From positions 91,313 through 155,312 of the forward strand of contig NZ_JAEVFI010000005.1 of the NCBI RefSeq assembly GCF_019303495.1: a DNA stretch of 64,000 bases, in the 5' to 3' direction. This DNA comes from Streptomyces sp. JJ66. GTDB lineage: Bacteria; Actinomycetota; Actinomycetes; Streptomycetales; Streptomycetaceae. The notes under the pieces were generated by a model that did not search any database, was not told where the DNA came from, and saw only the letters and a program-made list of their open reading frames with translations. Positions 1 to 11,537 of the stretch are shown piece by piece. The position numbers and the translations under genes are program-made. Positions within the stretch are counted from its first letter, which is position 1. Every line of letters starts with the position of its first letter.

Positions 1-110
1 CGATTCGGCAACGCCGCGAGGCGCCGTGCCGGGCGGCGCGACGGGGCGAACCTTGGCTGACACGGCGCTAGCCGTCCGGCCCCTCCGTGACGCCCGCCGG
101 GACCGCCGCG
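1..110. other. window edge, no assigned gene
   Basis: This stretch lies beyond the pyk terminator. One forward frame is open from base 1 to a TGA at 58-60 (last residues GANLG), so it could hold the tail of a gene cut by the window edge. Nineteen residues are too few to recognise a family, and the composition (Arg/Ala/Gly rich) is also what a non-coding high-GC frame gives. Confidence 0.2.
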
Positions 111-157
111 ACGCCGCGCGGGCGGTGGGGAGCAGCACCCCACCGCCCGCGCGGCGT
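111..157 (-). terminator. pyk transcription terminator
   Basis: A perfect inverted repeat has 20-base arms at 111-130 and 138-157 around a 7-base loop (agcagca). It lies 16 bases beyond the pyk stop codon. There is no long U tract, which is usual for Streptomyces terminators. The symmetry means it could act in both directions. Confidence 0.9.
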
Positions 158-173
158 CCCAGCGGCGACGCGT

Positions 174-1598
174 TCAGCTGTCGGCGCCCAGGTGCAGGAC
201 GCGCACCATGTTCGTGGACCCGGGCACGCCGGGCGGCGAGCCGGCGGTCATGATCATCACATCGCCCTCGTTGTACCGCTGGAGCCGCAGCAGCTCGCCA
301 TCCACCAGGCCGACCATCGCGTCGGTGTTCTCCGCGTGCGGGACGACGAACGTCTCCACGCCCCAGCTCAGCGTCAGCTGGTTGCGGGTGCCCGGCTCCT
401 CGGTGAAGGCGAGGATCGGCTGCTCGGCCCGGTAGCGGGACAGGCGCCGCGCGGTGTCGCCGGACTTGGTGAAGGCCACCAGCGCCTTCGCGCCGAGGAA
501 GTCGGCCATCTCGGCGGCGGCGCGGGCCACCGAACCGCCCTGGGTGCGCGGCTTCTTGCCGGGCACCAGCGGCTGGAGGCCCTTGGACAGCAACTCCTGC
601 TCCGCCGCGATAACGATCTTCGACATGGTCTTGACCGTCTCGATGGGGAACTGGCCCACCGAGGACTCCGCCGACAGCATCACCGCGTCCGCGCCGTCCA
701 GGATCGCGTTGGCGACATCGGACGCCTCCGCGCGCGTCGGACGGGAGTTGGTGATCATGGACTCCATCATCTGCGTCGCCACGATCACCGGCTTGGCGTT
801 GCGGCGGCACATCTCCACCAGGCGCTTTTGCACCATGGGGACCTTCTCCAGTGGGTACTCCACCGCCAGGTCGCCCCGGGCCACCATCACGCCGTCGAAC
901 GCGAGGACGATCTCCTCCATGTTCTCCACCGCCTGCGGCTTCTCCACCTTGGCGATGACCGGGATACGGCGGCCGACCTCGTCCATCACCCGGTGCACGT
1001 CGCGCACGTCCTTGGCGTCGCGCACGAAGGACAGGGCGACCATGTCCGCGCCCATGCGCAGCGCGAACCGCAGGTCGTCGATGTCCTTCTCGCTCAGCGC
1101 GGGCACGTTCACGGCCGCGCCGGGCAGGTTGATGCCCTTGTGGTCGGAGACGACGCCGCCCTCGATGACGATGGTGTGCACGCGCGGCCCGTCCACCTCC
1201 GTCACCTGGAGGGCCACGTTGCCGTCGTTGATGAGGACCGGGTCGCCCTTGGAGACGTCCCCGGCCAGGCCCTTGTACGTCGTCCCGCAGATGGTCTTGT
1301 CGCCGGGCACGTCCTCGACGGTGATGGTGAACTCCTCACCGCGCACCAGCTCGACGGGGCCCTCGGCGAAGGTGCCGAGCCGGATCTTGGGACCCTGGAG
1401 GTCGGCGAGCACGCCCACCGCGCGCCCGGTCTCCTCGCTGGCCTTGCGCAGCCGGGCGTACCGCTCTTCGTGCTCGGGCTGGGTGCCATGGCTCATGTTG
1501 AAGCGGGCCACGTTCATGCCGGTCTCGATCAGTGTCTTCAGCTGATCGAAGGAGTCGACGGCGGGACCCAGGGTGCAGACGATTTTGGAACGGCGCAT
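174..1598 (-). CDS. pyk: pyruvate kinase
   Basis: Converts phosphoenolpyruvate and ADP to pyruvate and ATP at the end of glycolysis, in the cytoplasm. The 474 residues match the usual family length. Visible signatures are RRSKIVCTLGP at the N-terminus, the NMSHG loop, the family signature IAKVEKPQAVENMEEI with the catalytic lysine and metal-binding glutamate, VARGDLAVE, ATQMMESM, and the C-terminal allosteric-domain motif AFTKSGDTARRLSRY. It follows ackA by 53 bases on the same strand, after pta-ackA, so it may be co-transcribed. A TAGGAT box six bases before the ATG, with no Shine-Dalgarno sequence, points to its own leaderless transcript. A strong terminator follows the stop codon. Streptomyces usually carry two pyruvate kinases; which one this is cannot be settled from sequence alone. 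Confidence 0.97.
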   Translation of the reverse strand: MRRSKIVCTLGPAVDSFDQLKTLIETGMNVARFNMSHGTQPEHEERYARLRKASEETGRAVGVLADLQGPKIRLGTFAEGPVELVRGEEFTITVEDVPGDKTICGTTYKGLAGDVSKGDPVLINDGNVALQVTEVDGPRVHTIVIEGGVVSDHKGINLPGAAVNVPALSEKDIDDLRFALRMGADMVALSFVRDAKDVRDVHRVMDEVGRRIPVIAKVEKPQAVENMEEIVLAFDGVMVARGDLAVEYPLEKVPMVQKRLVEMCRRNAKPVIVATQMMESMITNSRPTRAEASDVANAILDGADAVMLSAESSVGQFPIETVKTMSKIVIAAEQELLSKGLQPLVPGKKPRTQGGSVARAAAEMADFLGAKALVAFTKSGDTARRLSRYRAEQPILAFTEEPGTRNQLTLSWGVETFVVPHAENTDAMVGLVDGELLRLQRYNEGDVMIMTAGSPPGVPGSTNMVRVLHLGADS

Positions 1599-1604
1599 GG
1601 GGCG

Positions 1605-1610
1605 ATCCTA
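1605..1610 (-). promoter_or_regulatory. candidate -10 box of leaderless pyk transcript
   Basis: TAGGAT on the minus strand fits the TAnnnT form of principal-sigma -10 boxes and lies exactly six bases before the pyk ATG, placing transcription start at about the A of the start codon. No ribosome binding site is present. I see no good -35 hexamer at 16-19 bases. Confidence 0.5.
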
Positions 1611-1651
1611 TCGTTTTGTTTAGACACCAAACCTAGTGGGGGTGATCTGGC

Positions 1652-3027
<1,376 letters not shown>

Positions 3028-3031
<4 letters not shown>

Positions 3032-5232
3032 CTGAGGGTTCCTTCCTCGGCCGGGGGCGTCAGGGGGAGGGACGACGCCGACTCCTCCGGCGGCGTCAGC
3101 GGCCTCGGCGGCGTGCGCGCGGCCTGCGCCTGAATCGCGGTGATGGCCACGGTGTTGACGATGTCGCTCACCAGCGCCCCGCGCGAGAGGTCGTTCACCG
3201 GCTTGCGCAGCCCCTGGAGAACCGGGCCCACCGCGACGGCCCCCGCCGAACGCTGCACCGCCTTGTAGGTGTTGTTGCCGGTGTTCAGGTCCGGGAAGAC
3301 CAGCACCGTCGCCTGCCCGGCCACCTCCGAACCCGGCAGCTTCGTCGCCGCCACCGACGGCTCGACGGCCGCGTCGTACTGGATCGGCCCCTCCACCAGC
3401 AGGTCCGGGCGGCGGCTGCGCACCAGCTCGGTGGCCTGGCGCACCTTGTCCACCTCCGCGCCGGAGCCGGAGGAACCCGTGGAGTAGGACAGCATCGCGA
3501 TGCGCGGCTCCACGCCGAACTGGGCCGCGGTGGCCGCCGACTGGATCGCGATGTCCGCCAGCTGCTCGGCACCCGGGTCCGGGTTGACGGCACAGTCGCC
3601 GTAGACCAGCACCCGGTCGGCCAGGCACATGAAGAACACCGAGGAGACGATCGAGGCGTCCGGCTTGGTCTTGATGATCTCGAACGCGGGCCGGATAGTG
3701 GCGGCCGTCGAGTGCACCGCGCCCGACACCATGCCGTCCACCAGACCCTCCTGCACCATGAGCGTGCCGAAGTAGGAGACGTCGGCCACCACGTCGTAGG
3801 CCAGCTCGCAGGTAACCCCACGGTGCGCGCGCAACTTGGCGTAGACGTCGGCGAACCGCTCCCGCAGCGGAGACGTCGCCGGGTTGACGATGCGGGCGGT
3901 GGCCGCCGCCCCCTCACCGCCCCACTCGGCCTCGTCCTGCCCCAGCAACCGCAGCTCCACCCCCAGCTCGGCCGCCCGCTTGCGCACGGCCGTCTCCTCC
4001 CCGAGCAGCGTCAGATCGCAGATGTTGCGCCGCAGCAGCACCTCGGCCGCGCGCAGCACCCGCTCCTCGGTGCCCTCCGGCAGCACCACGTGCCGCCGGG
4101 CGACGCGCGAGCGCTCGATCAGCTCGTGCTCGAACATCATCGGCGTGACCCGGTCACTGCGGGCCATCGACAGACGGTCGGTCAGCTGGCGGGTGTCCAC
4201 ATGCGTCTCGAACAGACCCAGCGCCACCTCCACCTTGCGCGGCGACGCCGCGTTCAGCCGCCCCTCCAGCGTGGCCAGCTCGGTGGCCGTGGGGAACGAG
4301 CCCTCGGCCACGCTGAGCAGCGGCGTCCCCGGCGCCAGCCGCTCGGCCAGCGCCATCGTCTCGTTGCCCGGATGCTGGTCCAGGGTCAGCAGGACGCCGG
4401 CGAGGGGCGGCGCGCCCGCCGAGTGGGCGGCCAGCGCGCCGACGATGAGGTCCGCGCGGTCCCCGGGCGTGATCACCATGCAGCCGTCGGTCAGCGCGGG
4501 CAGGAAGGCGGGCAGCATCGCGCCGCCGAAGACGAAGTCCCGGCAGTCCCGCGCCAGCCCCGCCGGGTCGCCCAGCAGCACCTTCGCCCCGAGCGCGTCC
4601 ACCACCTGCTGCACGGTCGGCGCGGACAGCGCGGGTTCCTCCGGGATGACGTACACCGGCTGCGGCAGGTGCCGCCCCAGCCAGCGCGCGGCCTCCGCCG
4701 CATGCCCGTCCCGCACCCGGTTGGCGACCATGGCCAGCACCTCGCACCCCAGCGAGGTGAACGCGTGATGGGCGTTGCGCACCTCGGCGACCACGGAATC
4801 CGCGCTGCGGTCCAGCCCCGCGACCACCACCAGCACGCCCGCGCCCAGCTCGTTCGCCAGCCGCGCGTTCAGCGACAGCTCGGCGGGCAGGTTGGTGTCC
4901 GCGTAGTCGGTGCCGAGCACCAGCACGGCCTCGAAATCGCGCGCTATCTCGTGGTAGCGGTCCACCAGGCGGGATATCAGCTCGTCCGTGCCCCGCTCGG
5001 CCTGGAGCGCGGCGGCCTCGTCGTAGCCCAGGCCCGTCATCGTGCCCTGCGGCTGGGACAGCCGGTAGCGGCTGCGCAGCAGGTCAAGCAGCGGGTCCGG
5101 GCCGTCATGGGCGAGCGGGCGGAACACCCCCACCTTGCCGACCTGCCGGGTCAGCAGCTCCATGACCCCCAAGTCGATCACCTGGCGGCCGTCGCTGCGG
5201 CCGATGCCGGATACGTACACGCTGCGCGTCAC
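3028..5232 (-). CDS. pta: phosphate acetyltransferase, long DRTGG/BioD-like form
   Basis: Makes acetyl phosphate from acetyl-CoA and phosphate, feeding AckA, whose start codon overlaps this stop. At 734 residues it is the long actinobacterial/E. coli-type Pta. The N-terminus (VTRSVYVSGI, with RQVGKVGVFRPL) is a degenerate P-loop/BioD-like domain, followed by a DRTGG domain (LVGALAAH, ITPGDRADLI) and the C-terminal catalytic PTA/PTB domain from about residue 400 (HVVLPEGTEERVLRAAE, DGMVSGAVHSTAAT, MLSYSTGSSGSG, LVFPDLNTGNNTYKAVQR). The GTG at 5232 is chosen because it begins the conserved N-terminus and has GAGGAG seven to nine bases upstream; the frame is open further upstream without homology. 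Confidence 0.95.
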
Positions 5233-5819
5233 GCGAGGTCTCTCCTCGGTCGTCGATATGGCGCCGGGAAGTACCCGGTTTGACCCGGCTGTGCCTTCGA
5301 CCATACTCGCGTACGCCTGCCCCCGCCGTCGCACCGGGGCCACCCCCGGGCCCCGCGCCCGCCTGTCCTTTCCCGGCCTGCCCCGGGGCCTTTCCGCGCG
5401 GTGCGGGTAGCGCTGTACGCGTGACGACGCGGGCTGGTTGCGGCGGCCGACGCGGGCCGCTCGCGGGGGCGCCGTCACGGTGCGGCCCGCCCCTCCTCTC
5501 CCGTGGTCCGGTGACGGTGCCCCGCCCCGGGCTCCTCCGCCCCTCCCGCCGTCTGGACGCGTCGCCTCCAGACGCGGGCCGTTGCCGCCGGACGCCGCCG
5601 GGTGGGGTGTCCGGGCCGCGTCCTGTGGCTGCGGTCAGCAAGCTCCCAGCGCCTGACGCCGGGGCACGCTGGCCGGGCTGGGCTGCCCTGTTTGGGGGAA
5701 GGGGCGGGGCAGGGGCAGGCTGGGATCGGCATACGGACAGGCCACCCGGCTTGCGTTCAAGGCGTGAAACAATCCCAGCGCCCAGGTTCGGACCGTCCCC
5801 GATCAGGAGAGCGATCAGC
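5233..5819. other. 587-base divergent pta/pfkA intergenic region
   Basis: No convincing gene lies here; the open frames are Pro/Arg/Gly-rich shadows. A TATGGT hexamer on the minus strand about 70 bases before pta could be its -10 box. A hairpin with 8-base arms (5550-5557 and 5567-5574, CGTCTGGA/TCCAGACG) sits in the middle. The region must contain promoters for both the pta-ackA(-pyk) unit and pfkA, but I cannot place either with confidence. Confidence 0.5.
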
Positions 5820-6845
<1,026 letters not shown>

Positions 6846-6861
6846 CCCGCGAGGCGAGCCT

Positions 6862-6923
6862 GCGGTCGCGGCAGCGCGCCGGGCTCAGGCGGGCGCCTGC
6901 GGGAAGGCCGCTGCCGCGACCGC
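6862..6923 (+). terminator. pfkA terminator, first stem
   Basis: Perfect 14-base arms (6862-6875 and 6910-6923, GCGGTCGCGGCAGC and its complement) enclose a 34-base GC-rich loop that can itself fold. It begins 16 bases after the pfkA stop. Confidence 0.65.
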
Positions 6924-6959
6924 TGGGGTGGGCGCGGTCCGGCGCGCGGGCGTCCTCCG

Positions 6960-6987
6960 GGGGCGGGCGCCGTACCGCGCCCGCCCC
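6960..6987. terminator. bidirectional terminator between pfkA and HTH gene
   Basis: Eleven-base arms (6960-6970 and 6977-6987, GGGGCGGGCGC and its complement) enclose a 6-base loop. It ends 7 bases from the stop codon of the convergent regulator gene and so probably serves that gene as well as pfkA. Confidence 0.75.
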
Positions 6988-6994
6988 GGCCCCG

Positions 6995-7696
6995 TCAGGG
7001 CTGTCGCTCGACGGCGTCCAGGTGGGTCCAGAAGTGCTCAGTCACCTGGTCCAGGTACTGGCGGCCGGCGTCCACGGAGTTGCTGCCGGTCTCGGTGCTG
7101 GTGTCGATCCAGCTCAGCGAGGAGAAGCTGCGCTTGTGGTACTCGTCGTGCAGCCGTTCGAGTATGCGTTCAACTGTTGACTGCTCCAGCTTCGGCAGCA
7201 GCTTGTGCACCGGCTTGACATACGCCTGCCAGCGCGAACTGGCCGCGCTGCGCAGCAGATCGGCGAGCTTTCCATGCCTGCCGGTCAACTCGATGTGAGT
7301 GCGGGCGGACAACCCGAGCACGGCCGCCAGCACCGCCGCCTGCTGGTCCGTGCCCGTCCACCGTCCACTCCGCTCGACCTCCGCGTACTGCGCCGTCGGT
7401 ATCCCGGCCTGCAACGCCACGTCCGACAGCGCCATGCCCCTGACCAGCCGGTACTCGTGCAGGCTGCGCGGCTGCCCGAGCAGGTCGGCGGGCGAACACC
7501 ACAGGGCACCGGCGAGCGCGGCGAGCTCGGTCTCGTCCGGGGAGCCCTCCTGAAGCTCCCAGGAGGCTATGGTCTCGGGGGTGATGCGGAGCCCGAAGGC
7601 GGCCCACATGCCGTAGGCGACGTGCGCGGGGGTCATGCCAAGTGACTCCCGCAAGCGCCGGGCCGCAGCGGCATCGAAGGGCGGACGTGCGTGCAT
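6995..7696 (-). CDS. XRE-like helix-turn-helix transcriptional regulator
   Basis: A 233-residue cytoplasmic DNA-binding protein of unknown target. The N-terminal part (about residues 10-70) resembles a Cro/C1-type HTH (RRLRESLGMTPAHVAYGM, then TPETIASWELQEGSPDETELAALAGAL). A second HTH-like repeat follows at about 75-140 (EYRLVRGMALSDVALQAGIPTAQYAEVE). The C-terminal third is helical (LEQSTVERILERLHDEYH) without a recognised ligand domain, so it is not the DUF5753 type seen elsewhere in the window. Transcription is convergent with pfkA. The start has a TAGCGT -10 box six bases before the ATG and no ribosome site, implying a leaderless message. Confidence 0.85.
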   Translation of the reverse strand: MHARPPFDAAAARRLRESLGMTPAHVAYGMWAAFGLRITPETIASWELQEGSPDETELAALAGALWCSPADLLGQPRSLHEYRLVRGMALSDVALQAGIPTAQYAEVERSGRWTGTDQQAAVLAAVLGLSARTHIELTGRHGKLADLLRSAASSRWQAYVKPVHKLLPKLEQSTVERILERLHDEYHKRSFSSLSWIDTSTETGSNSVDAGRQYLDQVTEHFWTHLDAVERQP

Positions 7697-7702
7697 CCGG
7701 CC

Positions 7703-7732
7703 ACGCTAAGCACGGTCTCGCGCGGCACCCAA
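7703..7732 (-). promoter_or_regulatory. promoter of HTH gene, leaderless
   Basis: On the minus strand, TTGGGT (7727-7732) and TAGCGT (7703-7708) are separated by 18 bases, and the -10 box ends six bases before the ATG. Both hexamers fit the principal-sigma pattern, making this the best supported leaderless promoter in the window. Confidence 0.6.
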
Positions 7733-7946
7733 CAGTACGTTCACCCGAATCAACAATCTGTGGCTTTCTCCATGCCGCCCACACACCGCGTCACGTTCAC
7801 CGTAACCCGCCCGAGCTACCTCACGGCAGGGAATCGGCCTGAACCTGAGGCAGCCTGAGGCCGCCGTGCTGGAGCGTGACGCGCCCGGCCGCATATCGTT
7901 GAACCGTGCGGCCGCGCACCCCGCGCGGCGGGGAGGGAGCGGCACC

Positions 7947-8537
7947 GTGACCGTCGAACTGACCGACAGGATCGAGATGGCCGGCGAGGAACTGACCCTG
8001 GACGAGCTCTTCGAGCGTCTGGAGCGGATGCCTGTCCCCGATGGCTACAAGGTCGAGATCGTCGAGGGGTCAGTCCACATGTCGCCGCAACGTCGCACAC
8101 ACTGGAAGATCATCTTCAATGTGGCGCAACAGATCTCGCAACACACCGGCAGCGAAGACGATATCGATTCCGACGTACGGATCGATTTCCCCGGGCACCT
8201 CAACGGCTTCGCGCCGGACCTGACGAAGGTGCGGTCCGGTGCCGAGGCCGACGCCAGGGGCCGTTTGTCCCCCGCTGACCTTGAGTTCGTCCTCGAAGTC
8301 ATCTCCAGGGGCACGGCGGCCAACGACTATGGCCCCAAGCTGCGCGTCTACGCTGCGGCGGGCGTACCCGTGTACCTGATCGCCGACCCGTATGTGGGCC
8401 GCTGCCACGTCTACACCCAGCCCAAGGACGGCGCCTACCGCAGCGAGCTGACCGTCGATTTCGGCGAACCGCTCGACCTCACCCACACGGTGCTGGGCAT
8501 GACCCTCGCCACCGACCGCTTCCCCAGGGAGCGATAG
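7947..8537 (+). CDS. Uma2 (DUF820) family endonuclease-like protein
   Basis: A 196-residue protein of the Uma2 family, which has the PD-(D/E)xK restriction-endonuclease fold; the biological role in Streptomyces, where many copies occur, is not known. Visible core: LTLDELFERLERMPVPDGYKVEIVEG at the N-terminus, the metal-binding pattern FAPDLTKV, then EFVLEVIS, NDYGPKLRVY and the VYLIADP strand, matching the expected D...E-x-x...K arrangement. The start is the GTG at 7947, preceded by GGGAGGGAG at 7930-7938; an upstream ATG at 7866 would add 27 unconserved residues. It is a single-gene unit ahead of the secretion-type cluster. Confidence 0.88.
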   Translation: MTVELTDRIEMAGEELTLDELFERLERMPVPDGYKVEIVEGSVHMSPQRRTHWKIIFNVAQQISQHTGSEDDIDSDVRIDFPGHLNGFAPDLTKVRSGAEADARGRLSPADLEFVLEVISRGTAANDYGPKLRVYAAAGVPVYLIADPYVGRCHVYTQPKDGAYRSELTVDFGEPLDLTHTVLGMTLATDRFPRER

Positions 8538-8749
8538 CCCACCCGCGACCGACACCGGCTCCTCAACGCCTCCCCTGCCACCGAGCAGCACCGGAGCCGA
8601 CGCGGTAGTGGCGACGCCGCAGACCGCCGGTACCATCGGCGCACGACTCAGCGCACGGAGCCGAGGGGAGCCCGCTGGCAGAGCCTGCCCGCAGCCTGAG
8701 AGGCGCGCCCTGCGCGAGCCGCATTCGAGGGACATGGGGAGGGACGCAC

Positions 8750-9253
8750 ATGGCTTTGGACCATGGCCAGCCAACGAGTCCAAGTGACCCGGGCGTTGCC
8801 GGGCCGTCACCCAGGGCGGACATGGCGCACTCGGAGGCCGAGAAGAAGAAGGCCGCGAAGTACATCGAGGAACACCTTGGCCCGGAGACGCGCAAGGGAG
8901 GCGTGATCGCGGACGAGGACAGCGGCGCCGTCACCGGCAGCAGGAACGCCCCCAGCACCGTCAGCGCGGGATCGCTGCGCGGGTGGGAAGTGCGCACCGG
9001 GCTCGACAGCCGCTTGGAGGAATGGCACCGGCACCTGGAGCAGCTCACGACCAGACTGACGGGAGAGCTCAACGGGCTCCGCCAGGCGAACATACTGCTC
9101 CAGGGAAACGAGCTGGACACCAGCGCAAGGTTCAGCGGCATCAACAACAACTTTCACAGCCCCATCTCCGACTTCGCCCCGCCGAGCCCTCCCGGACCGT
9201 ACGCGCCGACGCACCAGCCCTATCCCACGCGCAGCCCGATCTCTGATTTCTGA
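8750..9253 (+). CDS. small hydrophilic protein, possible partner of WXG-like protein
   Basis: Not assigned to a named family. The 167-residue product has a charged N-terminal helix (about residues 27-43, HSEAEKKKAAKYIEEHLG), a second predicted amphipathic helix at about 85-115 (LDSRLEEWHRHLEQL onward), and a Pro-rich C-terminal tail in which the hexapeptide SPISDF occurs twice, once just before the tail and once as its last residues. The two-helix plan and its place 10 bases ahead of a WXG-like gene suggest a secretion partner or chaperone. The ATG is preceded by GGGGAGGGA. Composition here is still high-GC, unlike the genes downstream. Confidence 0.8.
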   Translation: MALDHGQPTSPSDPGVAGPSPRADMAHSEAEKKKAAKYIEEHLGPETRKGGVIADEDSGAVTGSRNAPSTVSAGSLRGWEVRTGLDSRLEEWHRHLEQLTTRLTGELNGLRQANILLQGNELDTSARFSGINNNFHSPISDFAPPSPPGPYAPTHQPYPTRSPISDF

Positions 9254-9263
9254 GAGCTTCACC

Positions 9264-11537
9264 ATGGCCGTTGATTACGCAACCATCATCAGCACGGACC
9301 TCTCTGGTCTGGAGACCGCGGCATCCGCATGGAGGCGGATGGGGGACAAGTTCGAGACCTTGCACGGAGATTACGCGGATCACGTCAAGGCGGCTGTGGA
9401 GTCGGAGAACTGGCTGGGACAGTCGGCCATCGGCTTCAAGACCCAGGCGGACGTAACGCAGGAGGAGTATGGGGCTGCGCGCGACGAGGCGTGGGCTGTC
9501 GCCGACTTGTTGGACGAGGCGTACGACACCCTCACGGGGCTCCAGAACCGCCTGACCGATGTGCGGGACGATGCCGTGCAAGCCGGAATGCACGTCGACT
9601 CTTACGGGCGATGCTCCGTCGACTACAGCAAACTCGAAGCAGACGAAGCGAAGCTCTACCAGAGCAATCAACTGGTCCGCCAAGAGCTGGAAGACTCCTG
9701 GACCGGAAAGATCAGCGACGCGGTCAAAGCGATCCAGGACGCCGACGAGAACGTCAAACTGGCGCTCACGGTAGACCCGGACGACCTACCGGCCGACCTC
9801 AAGGGTCTGAGGGACGGTTTTAACGGCTCCCTTCCGGGTGATGTCGGGGAGGTGAACGCCAGCCGAGCGGATGAATTGTACGCGAAAATCGCGGATGGGG
9901 GTGAGCTCTCGACTGCGGAGCGCGAAGAGCTGAACTTCCTCATGGAGCAGAACGAGGATGACCCCGAGTTCAGCCGGACTCTGCTCACCTCCGTGGGAGG
10001 CCCGGACGGTCTAATTAAGCTGCACAATGAAATCACCGATCGCGCCTACTACGAACAAGTCGACCAGAAGAAGTATTTTCTGGACCTTGATGTGCATCTT
10101 GCTAACACTCTCAAGACAGCGACCACCGTGGATGACGTGAACACCAAGGCAGATCAAGACTTCTATGATGAGTGGCGCGAAGACCTGCGAGAAGTCGGTG
10201 GCAATCTTTATGACGCGCAAGTCGTTGAAAGGCAAGGAAACGACGGGGCGCGCGGTTACCAGAGCATCGTCACGTTGATGCAGAACAGTAGCGGTTACGA
10301 TCCCCAGTTCCTACACGACTTGGCGGACGATATCCGTGCAGCCGAAGATCCCGGTCAGGGCGGTGATCCTGACATCTGGGACCTAGACGGCAACTACGCT
10401 GGCGACCGGGACAAGGACGGCACCTTTACGCAGGAGCGTAGTGGATGGTTCGCGAATGATCCCTATGACGGGGTTCTGGGCATCATGGCCAATGACCCTG
10501 ACACCGCCACGGCGTACTTCGATCCGGGTTCAGAACAGGGAAAAGAGCGTCTGACATACCTGCAGACGGAACGTGACTGGAACGTCGTGAACGCCTATGA
10601 GGGTGCCAAGGTTACTTACACAGTCGAGGATAAGGCGGACTTCGACAATCGCAACGGGTTCGGTGCCGCTTTGGAAGCTGCTATGACTGGCAATGTCCCC
10701 GGAACCCCAGCCCCAGAAAATTACCAGGACCACACCGAAGCGCAGACTCGCGTTCTCGAGGAAGTTGTGAAATCGTACGCGGGATTTTCTGCCGTTGACA
10801 AAACAGCCATACCGGAAAACCTTCGTCAGGACTTCGCGAATGCCTTGACTTATTACCCGACAGATCTCCATGACATCTTGGGGGTCGATGGCGACTTCTC
10901 CGGTGACTATATATCAACCGAGCCCAATGACGTGAACGTGGACCGAACTACGATGATTCAGTTCATCCGAGGTATTTCCGAGGATGGAACAGCCTTCCGC
11001 ACAATTCACGACTCTCAGATGGGAATCGTTGCAGCTGGAATTTCCGGTCTGGATGCGCAGGACCTCGAACAGGGTAGTAGAGAGGCGCGCGGGGTGGCGC
11101 AGACAAGCGGGCAGGTCATGGGGGCGCTTGACTATATCAGGGCCGATGTCCTGGGGTCACATCGCGACGATGAAATAGCACAGAATAACTGGAGTAAAAC
11201 ATACGCTTACCATGTCGCAGGGGCTCCGGTCACTAATCTCCCAATTATTGGTGACACTTTCCAGCGCCTCATCGACATCGGCGCCGGGCAAAGCGTAGAG
11301 AATCTCAACCAAGAGGTAGCTAATAAAACCACGGAAGAACTTATCAGAAATTACGTGAGAGATGGCTACCCTCGCCTCGAAAGCATGTTCATGGCCCAGT
11401 CGGATCAAGTCGGGATTTTGGGAAAAGATGCCAGCGACTCCGATAAGCCCTTTCAGCAGGACGTGTTGGCCGAGGCCAAGAGCGAGTACTCTGCGGCTAT
11501 AGGTGACGCTCAGGGCTCCACAGGGGGGAACGCATGA
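9264..11537 (+). CDS. WXG-like, DUF6571-type large helical protein, candidate type VII secretion substrate
   Basis: A 757-residue protein without a signal peptide. Residues 1-120 look like a WXG100/LXG-type helical hairpin: a helix around 12-45, the turn motif ENWLGQS at about 48-54 (W-L-G), then helix TQEEYGAARDEAWAVADLL. The middle resembles the DUF6571 group often found in actinobacterial WXG-linked proteins (SIVTLMQNSSGYDPQFLHDL; LGIMANDPDTATAYFDPG), with an Asp-rich DRDKDGTFTQE loop that could bind calcium. The last 300 residues are helical with no enzyme motif I recognise and no cysteine. GC drops from about 65-70% per line in the first 500 bases to about 45-55% afterwards. Its stop overlaps the next ATG by four bases, so the two are coupled. 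Confidence 0.85.
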   Translation: MAVDYATIISTDLSGLETAASAWRRMGDKFETLHGDYADHVKAAVESENWLGQSAIGFKTQADVTQEEYGAARDEAWAVADLLDEAYDTLTGLQNRLTDVRDDAVQAGMHVDSYGRCSVDYSKLEADEAKLYQSNQLVRQELEDSWTGKISDAVKAIQDADENVKLALTVDPDDLPADLKGLRDGFNGSLPGDVGEVNASRADELYAKIADGGELSTAEREELNFLMEQNEDDPEFSRTLLTSVGGPDGLIKLHNEITDRAYYEQVDQKKYFLDLDVHLANTLKTATTVDDVNTKADQDFYDEWREDLREVGGNLYDAQVVERQGNDGARGYQSIVTLMQNSSGYDPQFLHDLADDIRAAEDPGQGGDPDIWDLDGNYAGDRDKDGTFTQERSGWFANDPYDGVLGIMANDPDTATAYFDPGSEQGKERLTYLQTERDWNVVNAYEGAKVTYTVEDKADFDNRNGFGAALEAAMTGNVPGTPAPENYQDHTEAQTRVLEEVVKSYAGFSAVDKTAIPENLRQDFANALTYYPTDLHDILGVDGDFSGDYISTEPNDVNVDRTTMIQFIRGISEDGTAFRTIHDSQMGIVAAGISGLDAQDLEQGSREARGVAQTSGQVMGALDYIRADVLGSHRDDEIAQNNWSKTYAYHVAGAPVTNLPIIGDTFQRLIDIGAGQSVENLNQEVANKTTEELIRNYVRDGYPRLESMFMAQSDQVGILGKDASDSDKPFQQDVLAEAKSEYSAAIGDAQGSTGGNA

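Noticed and set aside
9264..11537. toxin domain at the C-terminus of the WXG-like protein
   Set aside because: I looked for nuclease (HNH, EndoU, Ntox), ADP-ribosyltransferase and deaminase motifs and saw none, and the protein has no cysteine. The effector idea is kept only as a hypothesis.
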